The notes under the pieces are model-generated. The model did not search any database. It saw only the letters and a list, made by a program, of their open reading frames with translations, and was not told the origin of the DNA. This document shows, in pieces, positions 29,874-38,281 of a stretch of DNA of 51,536 nucleotides. Position numbers and translations under genes: made by a program. Origin of the DNA: Bacteroidales bacterium (lineage in GTDB: Bacteria; Bacteroidota; Bacteroidia; Bacteroidales; UBA932); assembly GCA_017626555.1 (NCBI GenBank), contig JAGAIM010000120.1:1-51536 (forward strand), read 5' to 3'. How positions within the stretch are numbered: position 1 is the first letter of the stretch; each line of letters opens with the position of its first letter.

Positions 29874-31091
29874 ATGAAAAGATTACTCTTGATTTTGGCG
29901 GCCACCGCCGCGTTCATTCAGATTTCCTCTGCCCAGGAATACCTCCCTAAATGGCAGGAAGGATATATGGATATCCATACCATCGCTACAGGAAGAGGTG
30001 ATGCAACCTTCATTGTTATGCCGGATGGTACTACCCTTATGATCGATGCCGGTGACAACGGCAAACTCAAGGATCCGCAGCATCCTGACACGACAAAGAG
30101 GGCAGGAGAGTGGCAGGCAGTGTATATGAAGAAGGTGATGGAGGATCTTCCGAGCAAGACGAAGGTGGATTATGCCCTTATCACTCACTTCCACGACGAT
30201 CATATGGGATGTGTCCGTCAGATGCTTCCGGGCAAGAACGGCTACGGCCTTTCGGGAATCACACTTGTCGGTGAGTTTGTTGAGTTCGGTACTTTGATTG
30301 ACAGAGCATATCCGGATTATGATTTCCCTTCCAAGAAGAATGTGAACAATGCCAACAAGGGATTTATGCCAGAGTATCATAAGTTCGTGGAATACAAGCA
30401 GGCTCAGGGAATGAAGGTGGAGAAGTTCGATGTCGGTGCTCTGAACCAGATAAAGATGCTGAACAATCCTAAGAAATACAAGAAGAATTTTGAGATCCGC
30501 AATCTTGCAGCCAACGGTGAGGTCTGGACCGGTATCGGCACAGAGAAGGCAAAACAGTACAAGGGCGATCCTAAACTATTCGACGAGAATGTGAACTCGA
30601 CTGCACTCGTGATCACATACGGTGACTTCAGGTATTACAATGGCGGAGACCTCAGCGGCGGAAACTGGAGCATATACAAGTCGGATGAAAGGGATATGGA
30701 GACTCCTGTGGCCAAAGTCTGTGGCAATGTGGATGTGATAAAGGCCAATCATCACGGATATTATGACACCTGCAACGGCTTCTTTATGAACACTCTCTCA
30801 CCTGAAGTCGTGATTATCGATGCACGAAGCAACAATCATCCGGTGCCTTCGACTATGACAAGAATGACAGATCTTCTTGTATGGCCTGACCAGGGTGAGT
30901 TCTATATCACCGTTGACAAGGCTCGCGAGAAACTTAGCGAGGAACTTTGGGCACACTTCAAGCCTTGGGGACATATTGTAGTGAGAGTCTATGAGGACGG
31001 AAAGCAGTATCAGGTCTTCGTTCTTGATCCTGACAGACTTGACCATCCGATAAAGTATGTTTCTGAAATGAAGACAGCAGGAGAATATTGA
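29874..31091 (+). CDS. Secreted metallo-beta-lactamase-fold hydrolase (ComEC/Rec2-like)
   Basis: A 405-residue protein with a signal peptide (MKRLLLILAATAAFIQISSAQ). The MBL fold follows: DGTTLMIDAGDNG strand, the metal motif ITHFHDDHMG (HxHxDH at residues 105-110), further candidate ligands in YNGGDLSGGNW, and KANHHGYYD near the end. The HHG ending resembles ComEC-type MBL domains, which in some cases act as nucleases or phosphodiesterases. A longer frame from 29,766 is open but begins before the promoter. Its stop codon is one base from the start of the phosphoesterase-GDPD fusion, so the two are probably translated together. The substrate is unknown; a phosphodiester is plausible from context. 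Confidence 0.83.
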   Translation: MKRLLLILAATAAFIQISSAQEYLPKWQEGYMDIHTIATGRGDATFIVMPDGTTLMIDAGDNGKLKDPQHPDTTKRAGEWQAVYMKKVMEDLPSKTKVDYALITHFHDDHMGCVRQMLPGKNGYGLSGITLVGEFVEFGTLIDRAYPDYDFPSKKNVNNANKGFMPEYHKFVEYKQAQGMKVEKFDVGALNQIKMLNNPKKYKKNFEIRNLAANGEVWTGIGTEKAKQYKGDPKLFDENVNSTALVITYGDFRYYNGGDLSGGNWSIYKSDERDMETPVAKVCGNVDVIKANHHGYYDTCNGFFMNTLSPEVVIIDARSNNHPVPSTMTRMTDLLVWPDQGEFYITVDKAREKLSEELWAHFKPWGHIVVRVYEDGKQYQVFVLDPDRLDHPIKYVSEMKTAGEY

Positions 31092-31092
31092 T

Positions 31093-33336
31093 ATGAAGAA
31101 GTTATTTTTGGCAATTTGCACGTTTGCAGTATTCTGCTGCGTTGCTCAAGCAAGAAAAGTGTCCGGGCAGGTTATTTCCGGTGAAGAGAAACTTTCGGGA
31201 GTGATAGTTACTGACGGTACAAGTTTCACCCAGACTAATAAGAACGGTAAATTCTCCTTTGATATCAAGGATGATGCAGAGTTCGTCTATATCGTGACTC
31301 CAGCCGGTTATGCTGGTGAGTGGTCTGGTGGCGTTCCGGCTTTTTTCAAGAGAGCAGAAGGTGTGAAGAAATTTACCTTTGATCTAGTAAAGACAGATAC
31401 CAAGGGGGACTACAATATTGTCGCAGTCGGTGATCCTCAGCCATATACCGAGGAACACTTCAGCATATTTGCAGGTGAACCTCTTGATGATCTTTCGAAG
31501 ACTACAAGGTCTCTCGGGCTGTCAGCAGTGGGAATTGCGCTTGGCGACATCAGTTGGGATGTTCCTGAGCGTCTTGACGACTGGAAACGTGAGATAGTCC
31601 GTACGGATATTCCTTTCTATCCTGTGATCGGAAACCACGACCACGTCCGTGGACAGGGAGGAGATCTTCAGAGTTCAGCGGAATATCGTAAGAGGATGTG
31701 CCCTGAAAACTATGCTTTCTTCATTGGTGATGATGTGTTCTTCTCCGTTGATAATATCATTTACTCTGCTGAGAAAGGTTATGATGAGGGATATGCTGAT
31801 CACGTCCTTGCATTCGTCAGGGGAGTGATGAAATATGTGCCGGCAGATGCTGATGTATATGTAGCCCAGCATTCTCCTCTTGCAGGACGTGATGTCGGAA
31901 AGAAAATCCTTGGCACTTCTGATATGCTCAATCTTATTGAGGGACACGAGACTCTTTTCCTTTCGGGACATAATCACCTCAGCAAGCCATATTCGTATGG
32001 AAGCAATGTGATTGAACACAATATCCCTGCAATCTGCGGTACCTGGTGGGATGCGTACCATTGCGCGGATGGTAGCCCAAGAGGATACAAGGTATATACT
32101 AAGGAGTCAGATAAGTTGACCTGGTATTATAAGGCTATCGGACAGGATCGGAATTTCCAGGTAGAGATTTTCAAACCGGGACAGACCCTCAGACATCCGA
32201 ACAGTGTCATTGCCAATGTATGGGATTGGGATCCGGCTTGGAAGGTTGAGTGGTATGAAGACGGCAGATATATGGGAAAGATGGACAAAGTAGAGGAGTT
32301 CTCTCCATTGCATATAGCGGAAATGAAGGCTAAGTACGAGCCTCTCGGCAAGGAACCTTCTTCCTGGAAGACCACCAGGGTAGGCGAGCATTACTTCGCT
32401 GCTACTCCAAGCCAGTATGCAAAGACTGTGACGGTGGCTGTGACAGGACGTTTCGGCCAGAGTTGGGTTTATGATGTGGATATGACGGATTATGTTGATG
32501 TACAGGCTCATAGAGGAGGTGCAGGCCTTATGCCGGAGAATACCATAGAGGCTATGAAGCACGCTCTTGATATGGGTGTCAATACTCTAGAACTTGATCT
32601 TCAGATAAGCCAGGACGGACAGATAGTCGTGTCCCACGACCCATATTTCCATCATCGTTATGCAATCCGCCCAGATGGAACTCATATCCTGCAGGATGAT
32701 CCTAAAGAATATATCTATACGATGCCTTACAGCGAGGTCGCAAGATATGATGTGGGAAGCCGTCCGAGCGAGGTGTGGCCGGATAAGGCTTGTATAAAGA
32801 CAGTCAAGCCTCTTGCAAGCGATCTGATAGATTTCGTGGAAAATTATACTGAGGAGAATGGAATGTCTCCTGTGCGATATAACATTGAGATCAAGTCCAA
32901 GGATGCCGCCGGCGAAGGACAGAACTGGCCTACATACGACAGATTTGTGAGCGAGTGCTGTAAACTTCTTCATTCGAAACATCTTGGCGACAGGCTTGTG
33001 GTGCAGAGTTTCGATGTAAGGGCTCTTAATTATATGCACGAGAAATACCCAGAATTCATCCTGTCATATCTTGTGGATGCAAAGGCAGGCGAATTCGATA
33101 CCTTTATGGCAAAACTGAAGTTCACTCCGCAGTGGCTGAGCCCGCATCACAGCATTACAGATGAGGCTCTTGTGGCAAAATGTCGTGAGAAAGGCATCAG
33201 GATTGTTCCTTGGACAGTTGACAAGCCAGATGATATCAAAAGGATACTTGATCTGAAGGTTGAAGCCATCATCTCGAATTATCCTGACAGAGTGCTTCAG
33301 CAGACCAGAGGATACGCAATCCCTCTACACAGATAA
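31093..33336 (+). CDS. Secreted metallophosphoesterase-glycerophosphodiester phosphodiesterase fusion
   Basis: A 747-residue protein with a signal peptide (cleavage near AQA-RK). Residues about 22-100 are a beta domain; 105-345 are a calcineurin-like catalytic domain with GDPQPY (113-118), GDISWD (151-156), GNHDH (180-184), QHS (259-261) and SGHNH (291-295). A MetallophosC-like domain (about 350-465) follows. Residues about 468-747 are a complete GDPD TIM barrel: QAHRGG with His473-Arg474, Glu482 in MPENT, Glu500/Asp502 in LELDLQ and His515 in VVSHDP. GDPD enzymes cut glycerophosphodiesters to glycerol-3-phosphate and an alcohol, matching the nearby GlpT carrier. The usual His of the first motif (DxH) is Gln, a known variant. 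The two stop codons of this gene and the converging ABC-F gene abut. Confidence 0.9.
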   Translation: MKKLFLAICTFAVFCCVAQARKVSGQVISGEEKLSGVIVTDGTSFTQTNKNGKFSFDIKDDAEFVYIVTPAGYAGEWSGGVPAFFKRAEGVKKFTFDLVKTDTKGDYNIVAVGDPQPYTEEHFSIFAGEPLDDLSKTTRSLGLSAVGIALGDISWDVPERLDDWKREIVRTDIPFYPVIGNHDHVRGQGGDLQSSAEYRKRMCPENYAFFIGDDVFFSVDNIIYSAEKGYDEGYADHVLAFVRGVMKYVPADADVYVAQHSPLAGRDVGKKILGTSDMLNLIEGHETLFLSGHNHLSKPYSYGSNVIEHNIPAICGTWWDAYHCADGSPRGYKVYTKESDKLTWYYKAIGQDRNFQVEIFKPGQTLRHPNSVIANVWDWDPAWKVEWYEDGRYMGKMDKVEEFSPLHIAEMKAKYEPLGKEPSSWKTTRVGEHYFAATPSQYAKTVTVAVTGRFGQSWVYDVDMTDYVDVQAHRGGAGLMPENTIEAMKHALDMGVNTLELDLQISQDGQIVVSHDPYFHHRYAIRPDGTHILQDDPKEYIYTMPYSEVARYDVGSRPSEVWPDKACIKTVKPLASDLIDFVENYTEENGMSPVRYNIEIKSKDAAGEGQNWPTYDRFVSECCKLLHSKHLGDRLVVQSFDVRALNYMHEKYPEFILSYLVDAKAGEFDTFMAKLKFTPQWLSPHHSITDEALVAKCREKGIRIVPWTVDKPDDIKRILDLKVEAIISNYPDRVLQQTRGYAIPLHR

Positions 33337-35172
33337 TTACAGATTTTCAGAGAGTTCCAGCCAACGGAACTCTTTTTCGTCTGTAAGTGCCATTATCTGA
33401 CCTATGCGCTCGGATGCGGCCTGAAGTTGGTCGAAAGGTAATGTCCCGCTGCTAAGTTGTGTCTCGAGATCATTCTTTTCAGCGCTCAATGCTTCCAGAT
33501 CCTTCTCCAACTGTTCCAATTCCTTCTGTTCCTTATAACTTAGTTTCTTCTTTTTGAGCGGAATATCAGCGGCTGCAGATCTGGCTGCCTTCTCTTTGGC
33601 AGCCTTTTCCTCGGCACGTGCAATGGAACGCTGCTCCGCTTCGTATTCCTTGATGAATTCGCGATATTCGCTATAACTTCCGACAAAGTCCTTTACCAGG
33701 CCGTCTCCGCAGAAGATGAACAGATGATCCACCAGTTTGTCCAGGAAATGACGGTCGTGTGAGACGATGATCAGAGATCCGCTGAATTCCTTGAGGTAGT
33801 CTTCCAAAATGTTGAGTGTGACTATATCCAGGTCGTTTGTGGGCTCGTCCAGGATAAGCAGGTTGGGCTGCTGCATCAGGATCGTCAGGAGATACAGCCT
33901 GCGCTTTTCTCCTCCGCTGAGTTTCTCTATCTTGTTGTTGAGCATCTCGTGAGGGAAAAGGAAGCGGTTGAGGAGCCAGGTGTCGTTCACGATGTCAAGG
34001 ACTGTGTCGTTCGGGTTGAAAGACATTCCGCTTTGGTGATAGTAGCCGATCTTCAGAGACTCTCCTCGCTCTATGACGCCCGTCATAATGCCTGAAGATG
34101 ACTGTGGAGGAACTACAGTCATCTCCTGTACCATCTCCGGAGTATAATTACCGGTGATAAGGTTCAGGAAAGTAGATTTGCCGGCTCCGTTGCGGCCGAC
34201 AATTCCTACCTTTTCGTATCTCTGGAAATTGTATGTAAACCCGTCCAGATAGCATTTGTCGCCATAATAGAAACTCAGATCCCTGCAGTTGATGATCTTG
34301 GTACCTAGTCTGGTGGCTCCCTTCATAGCCTCCATACTTACCTGCTTCTGCGTATAGACCTGTGATGCCCTGTCCTTGAGGTCATAGAAGGCATTTATCC
34401 TGTATCTGGCTTTACCGGTACGTGCGCAAGGGGTACTGCGGATCCATTCCAACTCACGGCGGAGTATATTCCGTACCTTGTCAGTCTCGGCATTATAGTT
34501 GGCTATTCTCTCTTCGCGTTTCTCCAGATAATTCTGATAATTCCCCTTGTATGTATAGACTGCACCGTGATCCATCTCCATCACTATATTGCAGACTCTG
34601 TCGAGGAAATAACGGTCGTGGGTAACCATCAGGAGAGTGCATCGTGATCTGCCCAGATAGCCTTCGAGAAATTCTATGGCATCGATGTCAAGATGGTTGG
34701 TAGGCTCGTCCATTATGAAAAACTCTGCCTCTGTGGCAAGCATCTGTGTAATGGCAACACGCTTGACTTCACCTCCGGAAAGTTCCTTCATCTTCTGGTC
34801 CGGATCGGGGAGGTTGAAGTTGGTCAGGAATTTCACCACCCTGCGTTCATATTCCCACAGATGCTCCTGATCAAGGCCTTTGGTGAATTCTGTGCTGGAT
34901 GACATTATCTGGTCAAAGATGGTCTTGTCAGGATCGAAATCATATTCCTGTTCGAGAAAAGCGATCTTGATGTCCTTCAGGAACAGAATCTTTCCTCCTG
35001 AATCGGATTTGTCTTTTCCGGCCAATATCCTCATCAGTGAAGTCTTACCTGTACCATTAGGAGCGATGAGAGCGATCTTGTCGCCCTCATTAATGTTGAA
35101 CCCGATATTCTCGAACAGCACCTTAGGCCCGTAACTCTTCGAAATATTCTCTATCTGTAAATAACTGGCCAT
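33337..35172 (-). CDS. ABC-F family ATPase (Uup-like)
   Basis: A 611-residue soluble protein with two ABC domains and no membrane segments. First domain: Walker A APNGTGKTS, signature LSGGEVKR, Walker B FIMDEPTNHLD. Second: GRNGAGKST, LSGGEKRR, LILDEPTNDLD. A linker between the domains contains RREEWIR-like basic helix sequence (RRELEWIRSTPCARTGKAR), and the C-terminal 90 residues form a coiled coil (KELEQLEKDLEALSAEKNDLETQL), as in Uup. ABC-F proteins act on the ribosome in translation or in resistance; Uup is also tied to DNA damage tolerance. It is the last gene of the slyD-GT2-trkA-ABC-F run, 14 nt after trkA. Confidence 0.92.
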   Translation of the reverse strand: MASYLQIENISKSYGPKVLFENIGFNINEGDKIALIAPNGTGKTSLMRILAGKDKSDSGGKILFLKDIKIAFLEQEYDFDPDKTIFDQIMSSSTEFTKGLDQEHLWEYERRVVKFLTNFNLPDPDQKMKELSGGEVKRVAITQMLATEAEFFIMDEPTNHLDIDAIEFLEGYLGRSRCTLLMVTHDRYFLDRVCNIVMEMDHGAVYTYKGNYQNYLEKREERIANYNAETDKVRNILRRELEWIRSTPCARTGKARYRINAFYDLKDRASQVYTQKQVSMEAMKGATRLGTKIINCRDLSFYYGDKCYLDGFTYNFQRYEKVGIVGRNGAGKSTFLNLITGNYTPEMVQEMTVVPPQSSSGIMTGVIERGESLKIGYYHQSGMSFNPNDTVLDIVNDTWLLNRFLFPHEMLNNKIEKLSGGEKRRLYLLTILMQQPNLLILDEPTNDLDIVTLNILEDYLKEFSGSLIIVSHDRHFLDKLVDHLFIFCGDGLVKDFVGSYSEYREFIKEYEAEQRSIARAEEKAAKEKAARSAAADIPLKKKKLSYKEQKELEQLEKDLEALSAEKNDLETQLSSGTLPFDQLQAASERIGQIMALTDEKEFRWLELSENL

Positions 35173-35186
35173 TTGACGTTTCCTGA

Positions 35187-36545
35187 TTATTTGAAGAATT
35201 TGTCCACCTCTTTTACCGCCTCTGGCAGAGCGAACACTGCAACACGGTCGTATGCCTGTATCTGGGTGTCTCCTACGGCGATATAAGATTCATTTCCTCT
35301 GATAACGCCGCCTACTATTGCATTGAGAGGAAAATTCATTTCTTTCAGAGGCTTCTTCGTGATATCTGTGTCAGGTGCTACGATATACTCAAGCACTTCA
35401 GCGTTAGTACCGCTCATATATTTGATGAATCTCACCTTGTTACTGAGCGTGAACTTGAATATGCGTCCGGCTGTAATCAGTTTCTTATTGATGACGGCAT
35501 CCACTCCCATACTTTCAGCGAGGCGTATATATTCCAGATTCTCAACTTCCGCAATCACTCTTGCAATTCCGAGGCTCTTGGCGGCAACGCAGGCCAGAAT
35601 GTTGGTCTCAGAGTTGTTTGTCACAGCCACAAATGCATCGTATTCCTTTATGGATTCTTCCAGAAGCATATCTGAGTTGCGCCCGTCTCCGTTCACAACT
35701 ATCACATTGCCGGGAAGTTTCTCCGAAAGTTCAAGGCATTTCGCCTTGTTCATCTCTATGAGTTTCACGGAATCCAGTTCGCGGGCCATCTGTTTTGCCA
35801 CCATTTCACCGATAGGGCTTCCACCGAGTATCATCACGCTGTTCACCTCGATATTCCTCTTGCCGATATACTTCATAAGCATATCCATACCTTCGCGTTT
35901 GGATATGATGAAGACCAGGTCGTGATACTTGAACTTGGTGTCGAATTTCGGAATGATCGTATCATTGCCTCTGGCAATGGCGACGACTCTGAACTTAAGC
36001 CCGTCTGCAGCGGCAACGTTGCTGAATTCAGCCATATTCATACCGATGAGAGGGGAGTCTTCCTCTAGTTTGAATACTCCCACCTGAAGTTTACCTCGCG
36101 CAAAATCCATCGAATCTGTCGAGGCTGTCCTTTTCAACAGTTCGGTGATTTCACCCGCAGCAATCTTCTCCGGATAGAATAGAAGGTCGATGCCCATTTC
36201 CGTGAACAGATATTTGTTTTCGTACGAAAGATACTCCTCATTGTTGATACGTGCCGTAGATTTTTTGCTGCCAAGTTTCTTGGCGAGCATAGCACTTACG
36301 ATGTTTACATCCTGGGAGTCGGAAGGATTGACCGCTATGAAAAGATCCGCGTTTGCTACTCCTGCCTCCTGTAACGTGTGTATGGCAGACGGATTTCCCT
36401 CTACCGTCACAATATCTGTGGTGGCAGCAAGCGCATCAAGACGTTCCTGTCTTTCGTCGATTACGGTGATGTCGTTGGCTTCATTGCTTAACATCTTTGC
36501 AAGGTGAGAACCTACTTCACCTGCCCCGGCAATTACGATCTTCAT
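35187..36545 (-). CDS. trkA: Trk potassium uptake system NAD-binding protein TrkA
   Basis: A 452-residue peripheral membrane protein with two tandem RCK units. The first Rossmann fold is IVIAGAGEVGSHLAKML with VIDERQERLD; the second is VMILGGSPIGEMVAKQMA with LIEMNKAKC. Each is followed by a TrkA_C domain (about 140-215 and 370-450). It gates the TrkH/TrkG potassium channel by binding NAD(H) or ATP. No trkH gene is in the window. It lies 3 nt after the glycosyltransferase gene and 14 nt before the ABC-F gene. Confidence 0.94.
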   Translation of the reverse strand: MKIVIAGAGEVGSHLAKMLSNEANDITVIDERQERLDALAATTDIVTVEGNPSAIHTLQEAGVANADLFIAVNPSDSQDVNIVSAMLAKKLGSKKSTARINNEEYLSYENKYLFTEMGIDLLFYPEKIAAGEITELLKRTASTDSMDFARGKLQVGVFKLEEDSPLIGMNMAEFSNVAAADGLKFRVVAIARGNDTIIPKFDTKFKYHDLVFIISKREGMDMLMKYIGKRNIEVNSVMILGGSPIGEMVAKQMARELDSVKLIEMNKAKCLELSEKLPGNVIVVNGDGRNSDMLLEESIKEYDAFVAVTNNSETNILACVAAKSLGIARVIAEVENLEYIRLAESMGVDAVINKKLITAGRIFKFTLSNKVRFIKYMSGTNAEVLEYIVAPDTDITKKPLKEMNFPLNAIVGGVIRGNESYIAVGDTQIQAYDRVAVFALPEAVKEVDKFFK

Positions 36546-36548
36546 ATT

Positions 36549-37646
36549 CTAAAATTTGTAAAAATCCTTTTCATCAATACTTTTGAATATATTGCTGCCT
36601 TTAATAATGGCACGAGGAATGATCCATCTTCTGTAAACACCCTTGACTTCTCTTTTCCCTTCCTTCAGATATGTCGCAACAGCATCTTCGTCAACTGTCC
36701 TGCGCATACTGGCAGCATCTCTGTGTGCCTTTAACACAGACTTGAAGCAATCAATACGAAATGTCAGAAGATATACTGCAGCCGACATTGCGTCCAGACA
36801 CTTTCTTGTGAATATCCTTCCCGAAGCCTTCCGGCAGGCCTTTGATGCAGCCTTACCTACCGGAATATCTTTATATCCGAGAGCAAAAGTCTTCGCGAGA
36901 TTGTTCTCAAGCATAAGGAGATTGTTCCTGTAGTTAAGGTATAACTTGAAAGGAGATGTCGCCGGCAATGTGCCTCCGCCTACGTGATATACGATCGAGT
37001 CTGGCACTACAGTCACCTTATATCCTTCCAATTGCATCCTCCAGCACAAATCTATTTCCTCCATATGCGCAAAGAATCTCTCGTCCAGGCCGCCGAGTCT
37101 GCGATATAGACTGCTACGTACCATCAGACAGGCTCCCGTGGCCCATAATACGTCTGACGGTGAATCATATTGCCCGTTATCCGTCTCGGTTTTCCCCATT
37201 ATACGACCTCTGCAGAAAGGGTATCCGAATCTGTCGATGTATCCTCCGGCAGCCCCTGCATATTCAAACCTGTCTCTTTCCTGCCAACTGTGCAGTTTAG
37301 GGGCACAGGCACCGCATTCCGGATGATCTTCCATCCATCTGACCAATGGCTCCAGCCAGTCCGGGGTCACTTCTATATCAGAGTTTATAAGGACGAAAAG
37401 ATCGGAATCGATAAGTTCGAAAGCCTTGTTGTAGCCTCCGGTGAATCCGTAATTGCGGTCTAGTTCTATAGTCCTGACATCCGGAAACATTTGCTTCATA
37501 ACCTGAAGGGAACCGTCTGTGGAGGCATTGTCTGCCACTATTACCTCGGCATCCTTTACCTTGGATACGGAATGAAGTAAACCCGGAAGGAAATCCTTGA
37601 GGAAACCTTCCGTGTTCCAGTTCAGTATGACTATAGCGGTTTTCAT
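36549..37646 (-). CDS. Family 2 glycosyltransferase (GT-A fold)
   Basis: A 365-residue enzyme beginning MKTAIVILNWNTEGFL. The GT-A nucleotide-sugar fold shows VIVADNASTDGSL, the acceptor/metal region LINSDIEV, and GGLDERFFAHMEEIDLCWRMQLEGYKV, the ED motif region of rhamnosyltransferase-like GT2 proteins. The C-terminal part (about 250-365) has amphipathic and basic helices and may touch the membrane. It transfers a sugar in surface polysaccharide or glycolipid synthesis; donor and acceptor cannot be told. A longer frame starting at 37,748 overlaps the slyD coding region and is less likely. slyD ends 4 nt upstream. Confidence 0.88.
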   Translation of the reverse strand: MKTAIVILNWNTEGFLKDFLPGLLHSVSKVKDAEVIVADNASTDGSLQVMKQMFPDVRTIELDRNYGFTGGYNKAFELIDSDLFVLINSDIEVTPDWLEPLVRWMEDHPECGACAPKLHSWQERDRFEYAGAAGGYIDRFGYPFCRGRIMGKTETDNGQYDSPSDVLWATGACLMVRSSLYRRLGGLDERFFAHMEEIDLCWRMQLEGYKVTVVPDSIVYHVGGGTLPATSPFKLYLNYRNNLLMLENNLAKTFALGYKDIPVGKAASKACRKASGRIFTRKCLDAMSAAVYLLTFRIDCFKSVLKAHRDAASMRRTVDEDAVATYLKEGKREVKGVYRRWIIPRAIIKGSNIFKSIDEKDFYKF

Positions 37647-37650
37647 TTTA

Positions 37651-38244
37651 TTAATGGCAACCGCATCCGCAGTCGCTTCCGTGTTCTTCACCGCAGTGAC
37701 CGCCTTCGCATCCGCCGCATTCTCCGTCACCTCCGTGACATCCTCCACAGCCGCAACTATGTACGAACTCGCCGTGAAGTCCTTCAGTCAGTTCCTTTTC
37801 AGTGGCCTCGCGCACTGTCAGCACCTCTCCGGTGAAGTGGAGTGTCTTTCCGGCCATCTGGTGGTTGAGATCCATTTTTACGCTGTCTTCGCTTACTTCC
37901 AGCACTACTCCCGGAATAACTCCACCCATACTGTTCATCATAGGAATGGTGTTGCCTGGCACAAGAAGATCTTCGCGGACTTCTCCGTTCACCTCGAATG
38001 CAGCCTTTGGAAGGTCGATTATCCTGCTTGGATCGATCTCTCCATATCCGTCTGCCGGTGAGAGAGTTATATCAAACTGTGCACCGGGCTCCATACCTTC
38101 GATGTGAGCCTCAAGTTTAGGGAGAAGGCTTCCCGTTCCGTGTATATAGTCAAGTGGCCTTTCCTTAGTCGTACGGTCAACGATCTGGCCGTCAACCTCA
38201 AGTTCGTAGCAGAATTCCACTACCGCGTTCTGTCCGATTTTCAT
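37651..38244 (-). CDS. slyD: FKBP-type peptidyl-prolyl cis-trans isomerase SlyD
   Basis: A 197-residue cytoplasmic prolyl isomerase and metallochaperone. The FKBP core has the SlyD opening VVEFCYELEVDGQIVDRT, PLDYIHGTGSLLPKLEAHIEGMEPG and the inserted-in-flap domain (about 75-135), followed by LNHQMAGKTLHFTGEVLTVREAT. The C-terminal 40 residues are rich in Cys, His and Gly (CGCGGCHGG, CGGCEGGHC, CGCGCH), the metal-binding tail that supplies nickel in E. coli SlyD. No nickel enzyme gene is in the window. The gene heads a run of GT2, trkA and ABC-F genes on the same strand. Confidence 0.94.
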   Translation of the reverse strand: MKIGQNAVVEFCYELEVDGQIVDRTTKERPLDYIHGTGSLLPKLEAHIEGMEPGAQFDITLSPADGYGEIDPSRIIDLPKAAFEVNGEVREDLLVPGNTIPMMNSMGGVIPGVVLEVSEDSVKMDLNHQMAGKTLHFTGEVLTVREATEKELTEGLHGEFVHSCGCGGCHGGDGECGGCEGGHCGEEHGSDCGCGCH

Positions 38245-38281
38245 ATTTTCTACTTTATAACTATGTTAAACTTATACTAAC

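Noticed and set aside
37647-37748. Extended N-terminus of the GT2 glycosyltransferase
   Set aside because: The extra 34 residues are an Ala/Val/Thr-rich by-product of the slyD Cys/His tail in another frame; the GT2 fold starts at MKTAIVILNWN.
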